IMG/VR virus record: IMGVR_UViG_3300042566_001062
Location: 1 to 23,340 of that record
Strand: one strand, 5' to 3'
From: a virus
DNA length: 23,340 nt
Positions 5,161-13,550 of this stretch are shown one piece after another; the first letter of the stretch is position 1; the number at the start of each line of letters is the position of its first letter. The position numbers were made by a program, and so were the translations under genes. A model generated the notes under the pieces. The model had not been told where the DNA came from. It was given only the letters and a program-made list of their open reading frames with translations, and searched no databases.

Positions 5161-5304
5161 TTATCCTAAATCAATATCTTTAAGCCCTATTTCTTTTGGT
5201 TTATTATCGACAATACTATTGATGGCAATAAAACAATAGCCAAGCGATAACGTATTATTACGCTCTATTTGCCATTGGTTTTTATGTAATCTATTCTGTG
5301 CCAT
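5161..5304 (-). CDS. Small protein (47 aa)
   Basis: A 47-residue protein beginning MAQNRLHKNQWQIERNNTLS and ending GLKDIDLG. It has its own promoter (-7 box at about 5361-5371) and a strong terminator just downstream, so it is expressed as a single-gene unit, which supports its reality. There is no recognised domain; a short hydrophobic stretch (LGYCFIAINSIV) is too polar for a clear membrane segment. Function unknown. Confidence 0.7.
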   Translation of the reverse strand: MAQNRLHKNQWQIERNNTLSLGYCFIAINSIVDNKPKEIGLKDIDLG

Positions 5305-5360
5305 TTTTAATATTTGTATATCAATAAATATCAATATTTTTCTTTAATTAATTATTATAT

Positions 5361-5410
5361 AGTAAATATACAACAATTTTTTTTTATTATAACAATTTAT
5401 CTTTATAGTA
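5361..5410 (-). promoter_or_regulatory. Phage promoter, -7 TATATTTAC
   Basis: ACTATAAAGATAAATTG and, about 20 nt on, TTGTTGTATATTTACT make one of the clearest copies of the window's promoter. The upstream block is almost identical to that at 7071-7119. It drives the 47-residue gene. Confidence 0.75.
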
Positions 5411-5416
5411 ACTAAA

Positions 5417-5821
5417 TTATATTTTATATAATTTAATATTATAAAACTTAGTATGCCTATCTTTTGGATTAATAAGAATATCAATTCTTTTTTTCCATCT
5501 TTTATTCATTAGATCGTGCACTACATATATACCATCATGTGTACCTGTACCTGAAACAATAACAGAATCTCCAAAACGGAATTTCTTTTTTAAGTCTCTA
5601 CTAACTGCTATAATTTTTAATCTTCTAGGATTATTTTTAGTTAGTTTTATTCCAGATGCCGTTATATCACCATTATTACTAAATTCATTTACTTTATAAG
5701 TAGTAACAGTAACAGTATCATATAACTTATTAGTATTAATTATATTATTAAAAGCACCATCTAATATTTTTATTGGAAAGAGCGATATAATTAATACTAT
5801 AATAATATTAAGTTTTTTCAT
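5417..5821 (-). CDS. Secreted 3D-domain (RlpA/MltA-like barrel) protein
   Basis: A 134-residue protein with an N-terminal signal peptide (MKKLNIIIVLIISLFPIKIL). The mature part has the features of a 3D domain, a small double-psi beta-barrel found in cell-wall-active proteins: TVTTYKVNE, an ASGIKL turn, and near the C-terminus GIYVVHDLMNKRWKKRIDI, where the Asp residues of D-x-M..R....IDI are diagnostic. Such domains occur in MltA-like lytic transglycosylases and resuscitation factors. Placed near the lysis genes, it may modify peptidoglycan, although a stand-alone 3D domain may be non-catalytic. It is monocistronic behind its own promoter. Confidence 0.75.
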   Translation of the reverse strand: MKKLNIIIVLIISLFPIKILDGAFNNIINTNKLYDTVTVTTYKVNEFSNNGDITASGIKLTKNNPRRLKIIAVSRDLKKKFRFGDSVIVSGTGTHDGIYVVHDLMNKRWKKRIDILINPKDRHTKFYNIKLYKI

Positions 5822-5849
5822 ATTATCATATTTTAATCAACGATAGAAT

Positions 5850-5897
5850 GTAAATATACAACAAATATTTGAGATAAAAAAATATTTTTGTACTTTT
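5850..5897 (-). promoter_or_regulatory. Phage promoter, -7 TATATTTAC
   Basis: TTTGTTGTATATTTACA lies about 30 nt upstream of the 3D-domain gene. The distal element is less well conserved (AAAGTACAAAAATATT, slightly further upstream). Confidence 0.55.
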
Positions 5898-6017
5898 TTT
5901 TGAATATTCTTTTTTATAATATATAACTAATTGATTTTACATTAATATTAGCCATATATTATTTTTTTGTATATAAGAAATAAGTTATATAATTATTTTT
6001 TTATAGATTCTTTAAAA

Positions 6018-6074
6018 TTTTTTGTACCTTAGCATAATTATATTTTATTATAAAAATACATAAGGTACAAAAAA
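6018..6074 (-). terminator. Long inverted repeat downstream of tmRNA
   Basis: TTTTTTGTACCTTA and TAAGGTACAAAAAA form a perfect 14-bp stem around a 29-nt AT-rich loop, followed on the minus strand by TTTT. It starts 5 nt after the encoded CCA of the tmRNA and probably ends that transcript. The rest of 5898-6017 is AT-rich with no gene seen. Confidence 0.55.
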
Positions 6075-6078
6075 GTGA

Positions 6079-6546
6079 TGGAGGAGTAGCGCGGACTCGA
6101 ACCGCGGTCTTGATAAGGAAACATAATACCAACGTTTCACATGCTTAGTTTTACTGTTACTCAGTAACAAGAGTTTGATCTGCGAACTGATCAGTAATTG
6201 GGGCTGTGTGGTTAACAGCGATTCCACCACATGGTTTTATGACTACCAAGAAAACTTATTAGTATTGGCATACTAAAATGTAAGCTCTACAATCGTGGGC
6301 CAAACTCCACCTAGTCTTCACATTAATTTTTGCAACTTTCTGTTCCAAGGTAGTTGCCACCTGAAGATTACGCTGCTAAAGCAACAGGAGCATTCGCAAA
6401 TGCCATGTTGATAATAGATGCACCGATTTCTTGACGAGATTTAGTTTCTGCGTTTATTTTCTTGCAGTTTGTTTAAAGACGACGCTACCAACCGTCTGCA
6501 TGTGATACTACCCTTCTCATATCAATCAAATGCCTATACCTACCCC
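6079..6546 (-). ncRNA. ssrA: Transfer-messenger RNA with 27-codon tag
   Basis: tmRNA rescues stalled ribosomes by acting first as Ala-tRNA and then as a short mRNA encoding a degradation tag. The 5' GGGGTAG pairs with the 3' CTACTCC, including the G3.U70 alanine determinant, and CCA is encoded after a T discriminator. After the 5' strand come GGCATTTGAT and ATGCAGACGGTTGG; before the 3' T-arm (CGCGG-TTCGAGT-CCGCG) comes CTAAGCATGT, as in bacterial tmRNAs. The resume context AATAAACGCA leads into a 27-codon frame (6451-6371) starting AETKSRQE and ending NAPVALAA, then TAA. Typical Bacteroidota tags are about 9 residues (GENNYALAA type), so this tag is unusually long. The tmRNA lies 5 nt after an upstream gene, so its 5' end is likely made by RNase P from an operon transcript. 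Confidence 0.9.
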
Positions 6547-6551
6547 ATATA

Positions 6552-6779
6552 TTAAACTAGTCTTAGTTCTTCAGGTATATTCTCATCTTCAAATTCAAAA
6601 GGGCCAAATACCTCTTCTTCAGTATACAATTTAAATCTATTACTACTAAATGATGTAAACGGTTCAGGAGGATCTACTTCGTATAATTTAATATTTCCGT
6701 CTTCAGTAATATCACTAACTGTATAAAAAACTCCTTGATCTAATATCCCATCATGACCTATAATACATTGTGCTAACAT
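6552..6779 (-). CDS. Small acidic protein (75 aa)
   Basis: A 75-residue acidic protein starting MLAQCIIGHDGILDQG. The pattern GVFYTVSDITEDGNIKLYEVDPPEPFTSFSSNRFKLY resembles small SH3-like beta-barrel phage proteins that repeat a Y-T-V..I.EDG..L.E motif, but no named family is certain. The C-terminus is strongly acidic (EEEVFGPFEFEDENIPEE). It ends 5 nt before the tmRNA and is preceded by a weak hairpin (AAGAC/GTCTT, about 6808-6829) in an 80-nt spacer. Confidence 0.7.
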   Translation of the reverse strand: MLAQCIIGHDGILDQGVFYTVSDITEDGNIKLYEVDPPEPFTSFSSNRFKLYTEEEVFGPFEFEDENIPEELRLV

Positions 6780-6859
6780 ATTAACTTTTTTTTAATTATT
6801 AAAATAAGACGTTTCCAGGGTAGTCTTACCAGTCGAATCCTCTGACCACTCTCGAGAGA

Positions 6860-7039
6860 CTATTTTACTAGCTTAGTAGAATCTACTTTAGTAGTATCTA
6901 CATTAGCCGTAGAATCTACACTAATTACAGTTGAATCAATAGGCGTAACAGTGCTATCAACATTCACAGATTCAGTACTCGGTGTTCCACATGCCGTTAA
7001 TAAAACAGCAACTGCTAAAAATAGCATTAATTTTTTCAT
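6860..7039 (-). CDS. Short repetitive lipoprotein (59 aa)
   Basis: A 59-residue predicted lipoprotein. The N-terminus MKKLMLFLAVAVLLTAC has a lipobox with C17 as the lipidated residue. The mature 43 residues are low-complexity Ser/Thr/Val/Asp with recurring DST/DTT units at roughly 7-8-residue spacing (VDSTV, IDSTV, VDSTA, VDTTK, VDSTK). It could be a cell-surface or periplasmic tether, or an exclusion-type lipoprotein. It has its own promoter (7071-7119). Function unknown. Confidence 0.75.
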   Translation of the reverse strand: MKKLMLFLAVAVLLTACGTPSTESVNVDSTVTPIDSTVISVDSTANVDTTKVDSTKLVK

Positions 7040-7070
7040 TTTTTTGTTTTTATTTAATTAATTAATATAC

Positions 7071-7119
7071 AGTAAATATACAATAATTTTCTTTATTATA
7101 ACAATTTATCTTTAGAGTA
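7071..7119 (-). promoter_or_regulatory. Phage promoter, -7 TATATTTAC
   Basis: CTCTAAAGATAAATTG and, about 20 nt on, TTATTGTATATTTACT. The distal block matches that of the promoter at 5361-5410 almost base for base. It drives the lipoprotein gene at 6860-7039. Confidence 0.75.
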
Positions 7120-7123
7120 TGCG

Positions 7124-7477
7124 TTATTTATTGTTTAAAGTATCTACAATCTCCGTAGTATTACTATCAGATGATACTCTAACGTTTGTTTTAGTTTTAC
7201 CCCAAAAGTTCTTTTTAGTTTCAATAAATACAGTATCTCTTTTAACAACTAATGATTTTAGTCTATAACTGTTAACTTTATTTATTATGTTATTTACTAT
7301 ACTTTTTGTAGCCAAATCAGACTTATGTTGAATAACTAAAGCAGTATCTAAACCTATTTTACTTTTTTCAAGCATTTTATCAGCTTCTATCATTTTTTGA
7401 GATTGAACTATAGTAGTTTGCTGTTCTACACAACCCAAAAAAGTTAGAAGAATAATCGGTGTGAGTATTCTTTTCAT
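7124..7477 (-). CDS. Probable outer-membrane spanin (lipoprotein)
   Basis: A 117-residue lipoprotein with signal MKRILTPIILLTFLGC and lipobox Cys16. The mature region has a helical stretch (about 30-75) followed by a charged tail with TKTNVRVSS. It lies 2 nt after a single-TM coiled-coil protein, a holin and an endolysin, the order expected for a two-component spanin that fuses inner and outer membranes at lysis. There is no sequence match to a named Rz1 family, so the role rests on architecture and position. Confidence 0.6.
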   Translation of the reverse strand: MKRILTPIILLTFLGCVEQQTTIVQSQKMIEADKMLEKSKIGLDTALVIQHKSDLATKSIVNNIINKVNSYRLKSLVVKRDTVFIETKKNFWGKTKTNVRVSSDSNTTEIVDTLNNK

Positions 7478-7479
7478 TA

Positions 7480-7806
7480 TTATTTTATTTTACCTAGTTC
7501 TTGTAATACTCCAATTTTAGATACAGCAGCTGCTAATGCGCTATCAGATCTTCTTAATTGGTTAGATAGATTGTCTACTTTTGTCTCTAGTAATTCTATT
7601 TTTTTACCTTGAGTATCTATTTGAGATGTATAATTTAATTTTCCATCAATATACAAATATCCTACTGCAATTATTACTATAAATAAAAGACCTTTTACTG
7701 GATCTTTTGAGAATTCTTTAAATGATATTGGAGGTTTTATTGGTGTTGGCATTTCTTTAATAGTTTTATTTTTTACAATTTGTTTATTCTGATTTTGGTT
7801 CTTCAT
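7480..7806 (-). CDS. Probable inner-membrane spanin (TM plus coiled coil)
   Basis: A protein of 108 residues if started at 7806 (MKNQNQNKQIV); an upstream in-frame ATG at 7860 would deepen the overlap with the holin gene and looks less likely. A basic N-terminus is followed by one transmembrane helix (GLLFIVIIAVGYLYI) and then a heptad-like coiled coil (KIELLETKVDNLSNQL onward). This topology, upstream of a lipoprotein and downstream of holin and endolysin, suits an Rz-type i-spanin. The start region overlaps the holin stop by about 23 nt. Confidence 0.6.
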   Translation of the reverse strand: MKNQNQNKQIVKNKTIKEMPTPIKPPISFKEFSKDPVKGLLFIVIIAVGYLYIDGKLNYTSQIDTQGKKIELLETKVDNLSNQLRRSDSALAAAVSKIGVLQELGKIK

Positions 7807-8056
7807 CTTCTTTTGTACCTTTAATTTTATTAATGTACTTATCTGCTGACGCAATTCCAAAACAACCTAATGCAGTAATTAAAAAACCATTAAATACAAA
7901 TTCATGTATAGGCATTGTTTTTCCCAATACTCCTGTTACAATATCTGTAATAAGAGTTACACACATCATAAAAAATGCTGCAAATCCAGCGACTGATTTT
8001 TCATTAATGTCATTACTGTCTTTAAATAACTGATTAAACCAATTTTTAATGTTCAT
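7784..8056 (-). CDS. Putative holin (90 aa)
   Basis: A 90-residue membrane protein with two predicted transmembrane helices (about 23-45 and 51-70) joined by a short loop and ended by a charged tail (KGTKEDEEPKSE). The size, topology and position directly after an endolysin gene match a phage holin, which permeabilises the inner membrane to release the lysin. No specific holin family motif can be confirmed by eye. Confidence 0.7.
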   Translation of the reverse strand: MNIKNWFNQLFKDSNDINEKSVAGFAAFFMMCVTLITDIVTGVLGKTMPIHEFVFNGFLITALGCFGIASADKYINKIKGTKEDEEPKSE

Positions 8057-8109
8057 TTTGTTTTATACTTTTAATTTTTAAAAATATATAACCTTTATGA
8101 AACCGTTAT

Positions 8110-8709
8110 TTACGCTAACAAATTATGATATTCTTTAAAGTGCTTTATACGATCAGGAAGTCCTATAGTCCCTCCATTTACTCGTTTCGTAATCATAGTT
8201 ACTACTTCATCTGTAGCTCCTTTATCTGCTATTTTTTCTAGTCCATTCTTACTAAAAAACCAAGCAGCAGATAATAATGGATATTTAGTAGCAACTAAAT
8301 CTGGGCTTTCTAAGATACTCTCTGGCACTACTTGATCAAATGCCTTATAATTATCTTTTCCAGTTAATTGAATATAGCCACGACCACGGAATTTAAATCC
8401 TTCACCTGTGGTTGGATCTCCGTTACCCATTCTACTACCATAAACTAAGTTTGCAATTTTTTCAGGTTTACGCTCGTACTCTAAAGCTTTTGCTTCAGTA
8501 GCAAAGTATTTTTTAAATACTCCTAGCAATCCTTTTGCACTGTAATTTAAATTTTCATTAACTACTTTAAAACCACCAGATTCATGTCCACATTGAGCTA
8601 GAAAGTGTGCTAGCCTTAATGGAGTATTAAATCCAAACTTTTCAATAACCTCAGGTATCTGCGATAACACTGCTTCAGGGATGTGCCCTTTTAAGTTTTC
8701 TAATTTCAT
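8110..8709 (-). CDS. GH19 endolysin (chitinase-like lysozyme)
   Basis: A 199-residue phage endolysin of the glycoside hydrolase 19 type, which cleaves peptidoglycan glycan strands. Family features visible are HFLAQCGHESGGF with catalytic Glu43, a second acidic position in NEN (Glu52) about nine residues on, NYSAKGL, GRGYIQLTG with NY shortly after, and near the C-terminus TKRVNGGTIGLPDR. There is no signal peptide, so release needs the holin next door. The length matches a stand-alone GH19 domain without a cell-wall-binding module. Confidence 0.92.
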   Translation of the reverse strand: MKLENLKGHIPEAVLSQIPEVIEKFGFNTPLRLAHFLAQCGHESGGFKVVNENLNYSAKGLLGVFKKYFATEAKALEYERKPEKIANLVYGSRMGNGDPTTGEGFKFRGRGYIQLTGKDNYKAFDQVVPESILESPDLVATKYPLLSAAWFFSKNGLEKIADKGATDEVVTMITKRVNGGTIGLPDRIKHFKEYHNLLA

Positions 8710-8754
8710 AGTCTATTTATTGAGTTTGATTCATCAATAAATATTACTATAAAA

Positions 8755-9009
8755 CTAAAATCTTGCTAGTGCTGCTTTTAATGATATTTTAGATAATACA
8801 CCGGTATTTTTAAATTGTACATTATCACTATCATCTGTAATTACAATTGTTGGCACAGAACTAATACTATACTTCTGGGCAGCGTCTGGATTTTGTTGAG
8901 CATCTATATATTGAACTGGAATTCCTAATTCTTGAGATACTTCTTGTACTACTGGTTTAAACATTTTACAAGGACCACACCATTGGGTCGAAAAATACAT
9001 AACATTCAT
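8755..9009 (-). CDS. Phage thioredoxin
   Basis: An 84-residue mini-thioredoxin. WCGPC carries the redox cysteines (C11, C14) and SVPT the cis-proline (P53). It lacks a signal peptide and so acts in the cytoplasm. Phage thioredoxins or glutaredoxins usually reduce ribonucleotide reductase or assist a phage polymerase; no reductase gene is in this window. It is slightly shorter than bacterial TrxA (about 105 aa). It starts 1 nt after the secreted nuclease gene, so the two are co-transcribed. Confidence 0.9.
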   Translation of the reverse strand: MNVMYFSTQWCGPCKMFKPVVQEVSQELGIPVQYIDAQQNPDAAQKYSISSVPTIVITDDSDNVQFKNTGVLSKISLKAALARF

Positions 9010-9010
9010 A

Positions 9011-9643
9011 TTACTTTATTTTAAATTTTAAATTAGTTAATTTTTCTATTTCTTCTATACTTACTTTATTATTATCTAATCCATCTGGTTTTGTTGTATT
9101 GTTATCAAATATATAACAATAATATTCTTTTGTACTTACAATATATAAAACTTTCCAACATTTTGTAGGAATTGACACTCTATTTATTTTCCTCTCTACT
9201 CCTACTGATCCACACCAAACTTTAACTGAATCTCTAAACATTGCAATATCTCTAGTCATCATTTCTAAAGTTTTCCAATCACCTGCATTTAGACTATGAT
9301 ATTGAGGTGCCATATTAGAAAAATAAAAACACTCTTGCATTGCAACATCTCCAGAACATTGATTATCGGCTGCTGGGGCCATGTGGCCGCGATCAATTCC
9401 AGATCCTTTATAATCTATTAATAGATCAGTATATAGCGGTAATAATGGATCTAAAGCGAATTTATCTTTTCTTGGAAGTGGATTTTTACAAGTTACTTTA
9501 TTTTTTGTTATCCACCACTCTACTAATATTGGATATTTTAATGATTTAGAAAATACCGTAGTATATTCTTTATGAACTAACCTTACAGTATCTTGTGCAA
9601 CTACACTTTGACATAATAATAATAAAAACAATAATCTAACCAT
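9011..9643 (-). CDS. Secreted DNA/RNA non-specific endonuclease (NUC1 type)
   Basis: A 210-residue protein with a cleavable signal peptide (MVRLLFLLLLCQSVVAQ) and the beta-beta-alpha-metal fold of Serratia-type nucleases. DRGHMAPAADNQ (84-95) carries the catalytic His87, and FSNMAPQYHSLNAGDWKTLE supplies the metal-binding Asn110, Asn119 and the conserved Glu127. Export to the periplasm is unusual for a phage nuclease. It could degrade incoming DNA of competitors (superinfection exclusion), recover nucleotides or clear released DNA. All key residues are present, so activity is likely. It is followed 1 nt later by thioredoxin. Confidence 0.88.
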   Translation of the reverse strand: MVRLLFLLLLCQSVVAQDTVRLVHKEYTTVFSKSLKYPILVEWWITKNKVTCKNPLPRKDKFALDPLLPLYTDLLIDYKGSGIDRGHMAPAADNQCSGDVAMQECFYFSNMAPQYHSLNAGDWKTLEMMTRDIAMFRDSVKVWCGSVGVERKINRVSIPTKCWKVLYIVSTKEYYCYIFDNNTTKPDGLDNNKVSIEEIEKLTNLKFKIK

Positions 9644-9649
9644 GGTTTA

Positions 9650-9829
9650 TTATAAATATTTATCTCTGCTATTCCTACTATACACTTTTGGCCTATGAGT
9701 GTATGATTTTTTAGGTGCATTTTGTTTTTGCCACAACTCAAATTTTTCTTCTTTTAAAAGATGGTCTGTTTGTTTTTTCATTTGTGCTAAAAGAAGATCT
9801 CTTCTGGCTTCATAACTATCCCAAGACAT
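9650..9829 (-). CDS. Small basic coiled protein (59 aa)
   Basis: A 59-residue protein starting MSWDSYEARRDLLLAQMKKQ. The first 35 residues look helical and amphipathic; the rest is basic and aromatic (YTHRPKVYSRNSRDKYL). It is the first gene after the terminator of the TonB receptor and ends 6 nt before the secreted nuclease gene. A weak TATATTAG box at about 9843-9850 might promote it. No family recognised. Confidence 0.65.
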   Translation of the reverse strand: MSWDSYEARRDLLLAQMKKQTDHLLKEEKFELWQKQNAPKKSYTHRPKVYSRNSRDKYL

Positions 9830-9854
9830 ATTGATTATTTTTACTAATATACAT

Positions 9855-9886
9855 AAAATAAAAATGGGAGAACAAAAGTTCTCCCA
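9855..9886 (-). terminator. Rho-independent terminator of the TonB receptor gene
   Basis: The minus strand reads TGGGAGAAC-TTTT-GTTCTCCCA followed by TTTTTATTTT: a perfect 9-bp stem with U-tract, 23 nt after the receptor stop codon. Confidence 0.93.
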
Positions 9887-9909
9887 AGTTTATAATCTAT
9901 TTTTAATTA

Positions 9910-12900
9910 CTATTTACCAAAAGTATAACGAATACCTAATTGAGCAGTCCATACATCAAATACTGATGAATTGTATTGATATGTATTTTTAATTAAATAA
10001 GTACCACTTGCATCTCTTTGAGTAGCTAATCTATATGTTGGAATATTATTAGCATCTCTACTTACAAAATTTAATAATTGTGTATTAGTAGCTCTTTGAG
10101 AGACTCCAAATTTATTGTTAATCATATTTCCAAAGTTAAGAATATCCATTCTAATTTGGAATGCATTTCTTTTACCTCCAATCTTAACAAAAATATCTTG
10201 TGCTACTGATAAATCAAATCTATGTAAGAAAGGAAGGGCTGTTGCATTTCTTTCAGCATATTGACCTCTACGAGAAGATAAGTAAGAATCTTGTGCAATA
10301 TAAGCATCTAAAGCAGCTTGTTGTTGTGCTTCTGTATATGTTACTGCAGTTGATCCAGTACCAACTGTTAATGGTGCAAATTTAATATCGGAACCTTTTG
10401 CAGGAACAAAAATTAAATCGTTATTTGATACTCTATCACCATTTAAATCACCTGCTACAATGTATGAAAATGGATTATTTTGAGAACCTACATAACCTAA
10501 AGTAATTGTAGTTGCTCCACCATATTTTTTACCATATTCAATTCTATAACCTAGTAAACCTACAATACGATTTTTAACTACAAAATCAGAAGTGGATAGT
10601 CCTAAATTATTATTACCATTTATAGAAACAGCAGATTGCCAACTACCACTAGCAATTGAACCTGCACTCATATAATCTTTAGCATTTGCAGTTGTGTATG
10701 CTATATAACCCCAAAGACCTTTAGATGCTGGTTTTTCTAATTTAAATGTTGCTGATTGGTGATATGTACCATTTTTATTAGTAAGTACGGCTGCCATTGA
10801 GACATTATCATTTACTCTTACGCCATTATCATTACCTGCATATAGATCTCTATTATCAACACCTCCTAATTTACCAACTGACTTGTCTAAGTTAGCATTA
10901 TAATAATGTACTGCATTAAGTGTTTTATTATAAAGTAATTCAATACTAGCTACTAAACCTAACCAAGGTAATTTTTGGTCAACTGCTAAGTTTGATTTCC
11001 AAACTTGTGGCATTTTATAATTAGGATCGGTTAATGCTAAATCAAATGTTGAAGGTAATGTTGGAGTTGACGGGATAAAGTATTTATTAGGGTCAGATGT
11101 AAAACCATATTTAGTAGCTGCCGATCCTGATACATCAATAAATCCTGTTAATACACCATTATTACCGATTTGATTAGATAAGAACACATATGGAGGGCGG
11201 CCAGTAAATACGCCAGTACCACCTCTAACTTGAGTTGTTTTATTACCACTAGCATCCCAATTAAAACCAAATCTTGGTTCTAATAGTAATTGTGTTTTAG
11301 GTAATATTCCTGTATTCCATTTTTCACCATCAGCAAAAGTCATTGCGGTAATTGCTTTATTTTCTAAGGCTGTATTTTCAAATGATATAATATTAGCTCT
11401 TAAACCAAATGTTAAATTAAGATTTTTAGATGCTTTATATTCATCTTGTAAATATAAATCTAAACGATTAGTTTTTAAAGTTTGCATTGGTTCAACTGCT
11501 CCTGGTAATGCAGAATAACGAAATTGAAAACGAGCTGGTACAAATGTAGAAGGTGCACCATTATTAGCTAAAGACTGATTAGCTGCAGTATAAAAATCTG
11601 ACAAACTATTAAAAATATAAACACCATTAGAAGCTGGATAAAATAAATTATTTGATTGATACTTTTGGAAATTAACTCCTGCAACTAAAGTATGCTTATT
11701 TAAGTACTTTGTAATATTATTAGTTAAGTTAATAGTTGTATAATCTAATTTATTTGATGGTGTAAATGGATCAAATCCAACTGATGTATATGTTGATGAT
11801 CCATCTTTAATATCAATAGTTGGAAACATTTTACTCATATAAGCTCTATCTTCAATTTGCTTATCATAAGAAACAATTAAGTTATTGTGGAGTGTATTAG
11901 ATAACTTAGAATTTAATTCTAATACTGCTGAACGAGTATTATCCATAATAACGTAACCGCTATTTTGGAAACTCATTGCATTATACTGAGTTGTTCTATT
12001 ACCATTACCGGCTGATTGTGAATTTGATATGTTAATTTCAGCTGATGAATTATGGTGAACATAACGAAGAGTTAATTTATTCTTATCATTAATATTCCAA
12101 TCTGTTCTAATTAAAAACTTTTTAGAAGAATTTGTATTTGAATAACCTTCCCAAGGACCTGTTATATACCCAAACTTATCTTTCATAAAATTAGAAAGCG
12201 TTTGCATATCAGAGTATTTAACTCTACTAACTTGTGTACCTGTTAATGGAGATCCATCAGAAATCCAAGTTGTTCCTGGTTCTGTTCTTACTATATCTTC
12301 ATAATTACCAAAAATAAATAATTTATTTTTAATAATAGGAGCTCCTAATCTAAATCCTCTTACTTTTTCATCAAATTTAGATGCTGTTACTGTAGTACCT
12401 CTAGCATTATTACCTACATATGTAGAGCTATTATCTCTTTGAGTTTGATATAAACTACCTTCAATTTGATTAGATCCAGAACGTGTAACAGCATTAATAC
12501 CAGCACCAGTAAACCCACTTTGACGAATATCAAATGGCGCTACATTAACTTGAATTTGATCAATCGCATCTAATGAAATAGCAGATGCGCCTGTTCTACC
12601 ACCTGCTTGTGCAGAAGAACCTAAACCAAAGTTGTTGTTAAATTGAGAACCATCAATTGTAAAGTTATTTAAACGAGAATCTTGTGCTCCAAAAGAATTA
12701 CCATTACCAAATGGATTATACTTTGTAATACCATCAATAGTTCTTGCACCAGTAATTGGAATAGTTGTTAATTCTCTTCTTCCAAATTGTTGAGTAGCTC
12801 CAGTTCTATCTTTTGAAAATGTGTTGTTTTTAGTACTAGTAATTACAACATCTTTCAGTGTACTAACACTTTCACTAAGACGAACACTTACATCTGATGT

Positions 12901-13194
12901 ATTACCTAACTCAGTATTTACATCAGATTCTTTTTTTGTATTATATCCAACATAGGATGCAGTAACCACATAAGGTCCTCCAACTCTAATGTTTGGTAAT
13001 ACATAAAAACCTGTTTTGTTTGTGCTGGTTTTGTACTTTGTACCTGTTGGTTGGTGTGTTGCTTCTACTGTTGCACCAACTAAAGGTTCATTGTTCAAGT
13101 TTTTGACAAATCCAGAAATTGTCGAACTTGTTACTTGTCCAAATCCAATGAAAAACATCATTGATAGAACTAACGATAAAATCGCTTTTTTCAT
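9910..13194 (-). CDS. Oar-like TonB-dependent outer-membrane receptor
   Basis: A 1094-residue outer-membrane protein from the start at 13194 (MKKAILSLVLSMMFFIGFGQ is a clear signal peptide; an in-frame extension to 13290 would bury it). In order: a carboxypeptidase-regulatory-like beta-sandwich (ISGFVKNLNNEPLVGATVEA, to about residue 105), a plug domain (VVITSTKNN, then RLNNFTIDGSQFNNNFGLG and AIDQIQVNVAPFDIRQSGF), and a long beta-barrel ending in an aromatic strand (LGIRYTFGK). This is the Oar/SusC-like layout of Bacteroidota. Such receptors import ligands using TonB energy, or serve as surface antigens and phage receptors. It is full length and open throughout. It has its own strong terminator, looks like a moron gene, and is very unusual beside phage lysis genes. 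Confidence 0.9.
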   Translation of the reverse strand: MKKAILSLVLSMMFFIGFGQVTSSTISGFVKNLNNEPLVGATVEATHQPTGTKYKTSTNKTGFYVLPNIRVGGPYVVTASYVGYNTKKESDVNTELGNTSDVSVRLSESVSTLKDVVITSTKNNTFSKDRTGATQQFGRRELTTIPITGARTIDGITKYNPFGNGNSFGAQDSRLNNFTIDGSQFNNNFGLGSSAQAGGRTGASAISLDAIDQIQVNVAPFDIRQSGFTGAGINAVTRSGSNQIEGSLYQTQRDNSSTYVGNNARGTTVTASKFDEKVRGFRLGAPIIKNKLFIFGNYEDIVRTEPGTTWISDGSPLTGTQVSRVKYSDMQTLSNFMKDKFGYITGPWEGYSNTNSSKKFLIRTDWNINDKNKLTLRYVHHNSSAEINISNSQSAGNGNRTTQYNAMSFQNSGYVIMDNTRSAVLELNSKLSNTLHNNLIVSYDKQIEDRAYMSKMFPTIDIKDGSSTYTSVGFDPFTPSNKLDYTTINLTNNITKYLNKHTLVAGVNFQKYQSNNLFYPASNGVYIFNSLSDFYTAANQSLANNGAPSTFVPARFQFRYSALPGAVEPMQTLKTNRLDLYLQDEYKASKNLNLTFGLRANIISFENTALENKAITAMTFADGEKWNTGILPKTQLLLEPRFGFNWDASGNKTTQVRGGTGVFTGRPPYVFLSNQIGNNGVLTGFIDVSGSAATKYGFTSDPNKYFIPSTPTLPSTFDLALTDPNYKMPQVWKSNLAVDQKLPWLGLVASIELLYNKTLNAVHYYNANLDKSVGKLGGVDNRDLYAGNDNGVRVNDNVSMAAVLTNKNGTYHQSATFKLEKPASKGLWGYIAYTTANAKDYMSAGSIASGSWQSAVSINGNNNLGLSTSDFVVKNRIVGLLGYRIEYGKKYGGATTITLGYVGSQNNPFSYIVAGDLNGDRVSNNDLIFVPAKGSDIKFAPLTVGTGSTAVTYTEAQQQAALDAYIAQDSYLSSRRGQYAERNATALPFLHRFDLSVAQDIFVKIGGKRNAFQIRMDILNFGNMINNKFGVSQRATNTQLLNFVSRDANNIPTYRLATQRDASGTYLIKNTYQYNSSVFDVWTAQLGIRYTFGK

Positions 13195-13337
13195 GCTTGT
13201 TTTGTTTTTGTTAAAAAATAATAAAGAGGTGTGATATTGCGTAGATTTGCAATAGTCAATTATATTGTATTTGATTTGTATAACTTTCATTCATTTATAA
13301 ATATATTTTATTTAGCTACATATACTTTATAGTGAAT

Positions 13338-13541
13338 TTATTTTTTATTTGTTTTAATTACAATTCCACAACTTACTTTTAAGTATTTTATTGCAAATAA
13401 GTATTCCACATAGTTAAGTGAACATATACTTCTTAAATCAAGTTTTTGAAAACAAATTGTAGGTATCAAATACCAACTTGATTCTTCTCCGAAATGTAAA
13501 CTGATTTTATGAGTTAATGAAATATTAAAAATTTTTAACAT
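13338..13541 (-). CDS. Small hypothetical protein (67 aa)
   Basis: A 67-residue frame starting MLKIFNISLTHKISLHFGEES, 9 nt after the thyA stop. It has mixed hydrophobic content and no recognised motif; two Cys residues in CFQKLDLRSIC may be coincidental. The close spacing to thyA supports it, but the AT-rich setting makes random frames of this size possible. The 143 nt between it and the receptor gene are AT-rich leader with a possible TATATTTA box near 13297. Confidence 0.45.
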   Translation of the reverse strand: MLKIFNISLTHKISLHFGEESSWYLIPTICFQKLDLRSICSLNYVEYLFAIKYLKVSCGIVIKTNKK

Positions 13542-13550
13542 AGTTTTAGT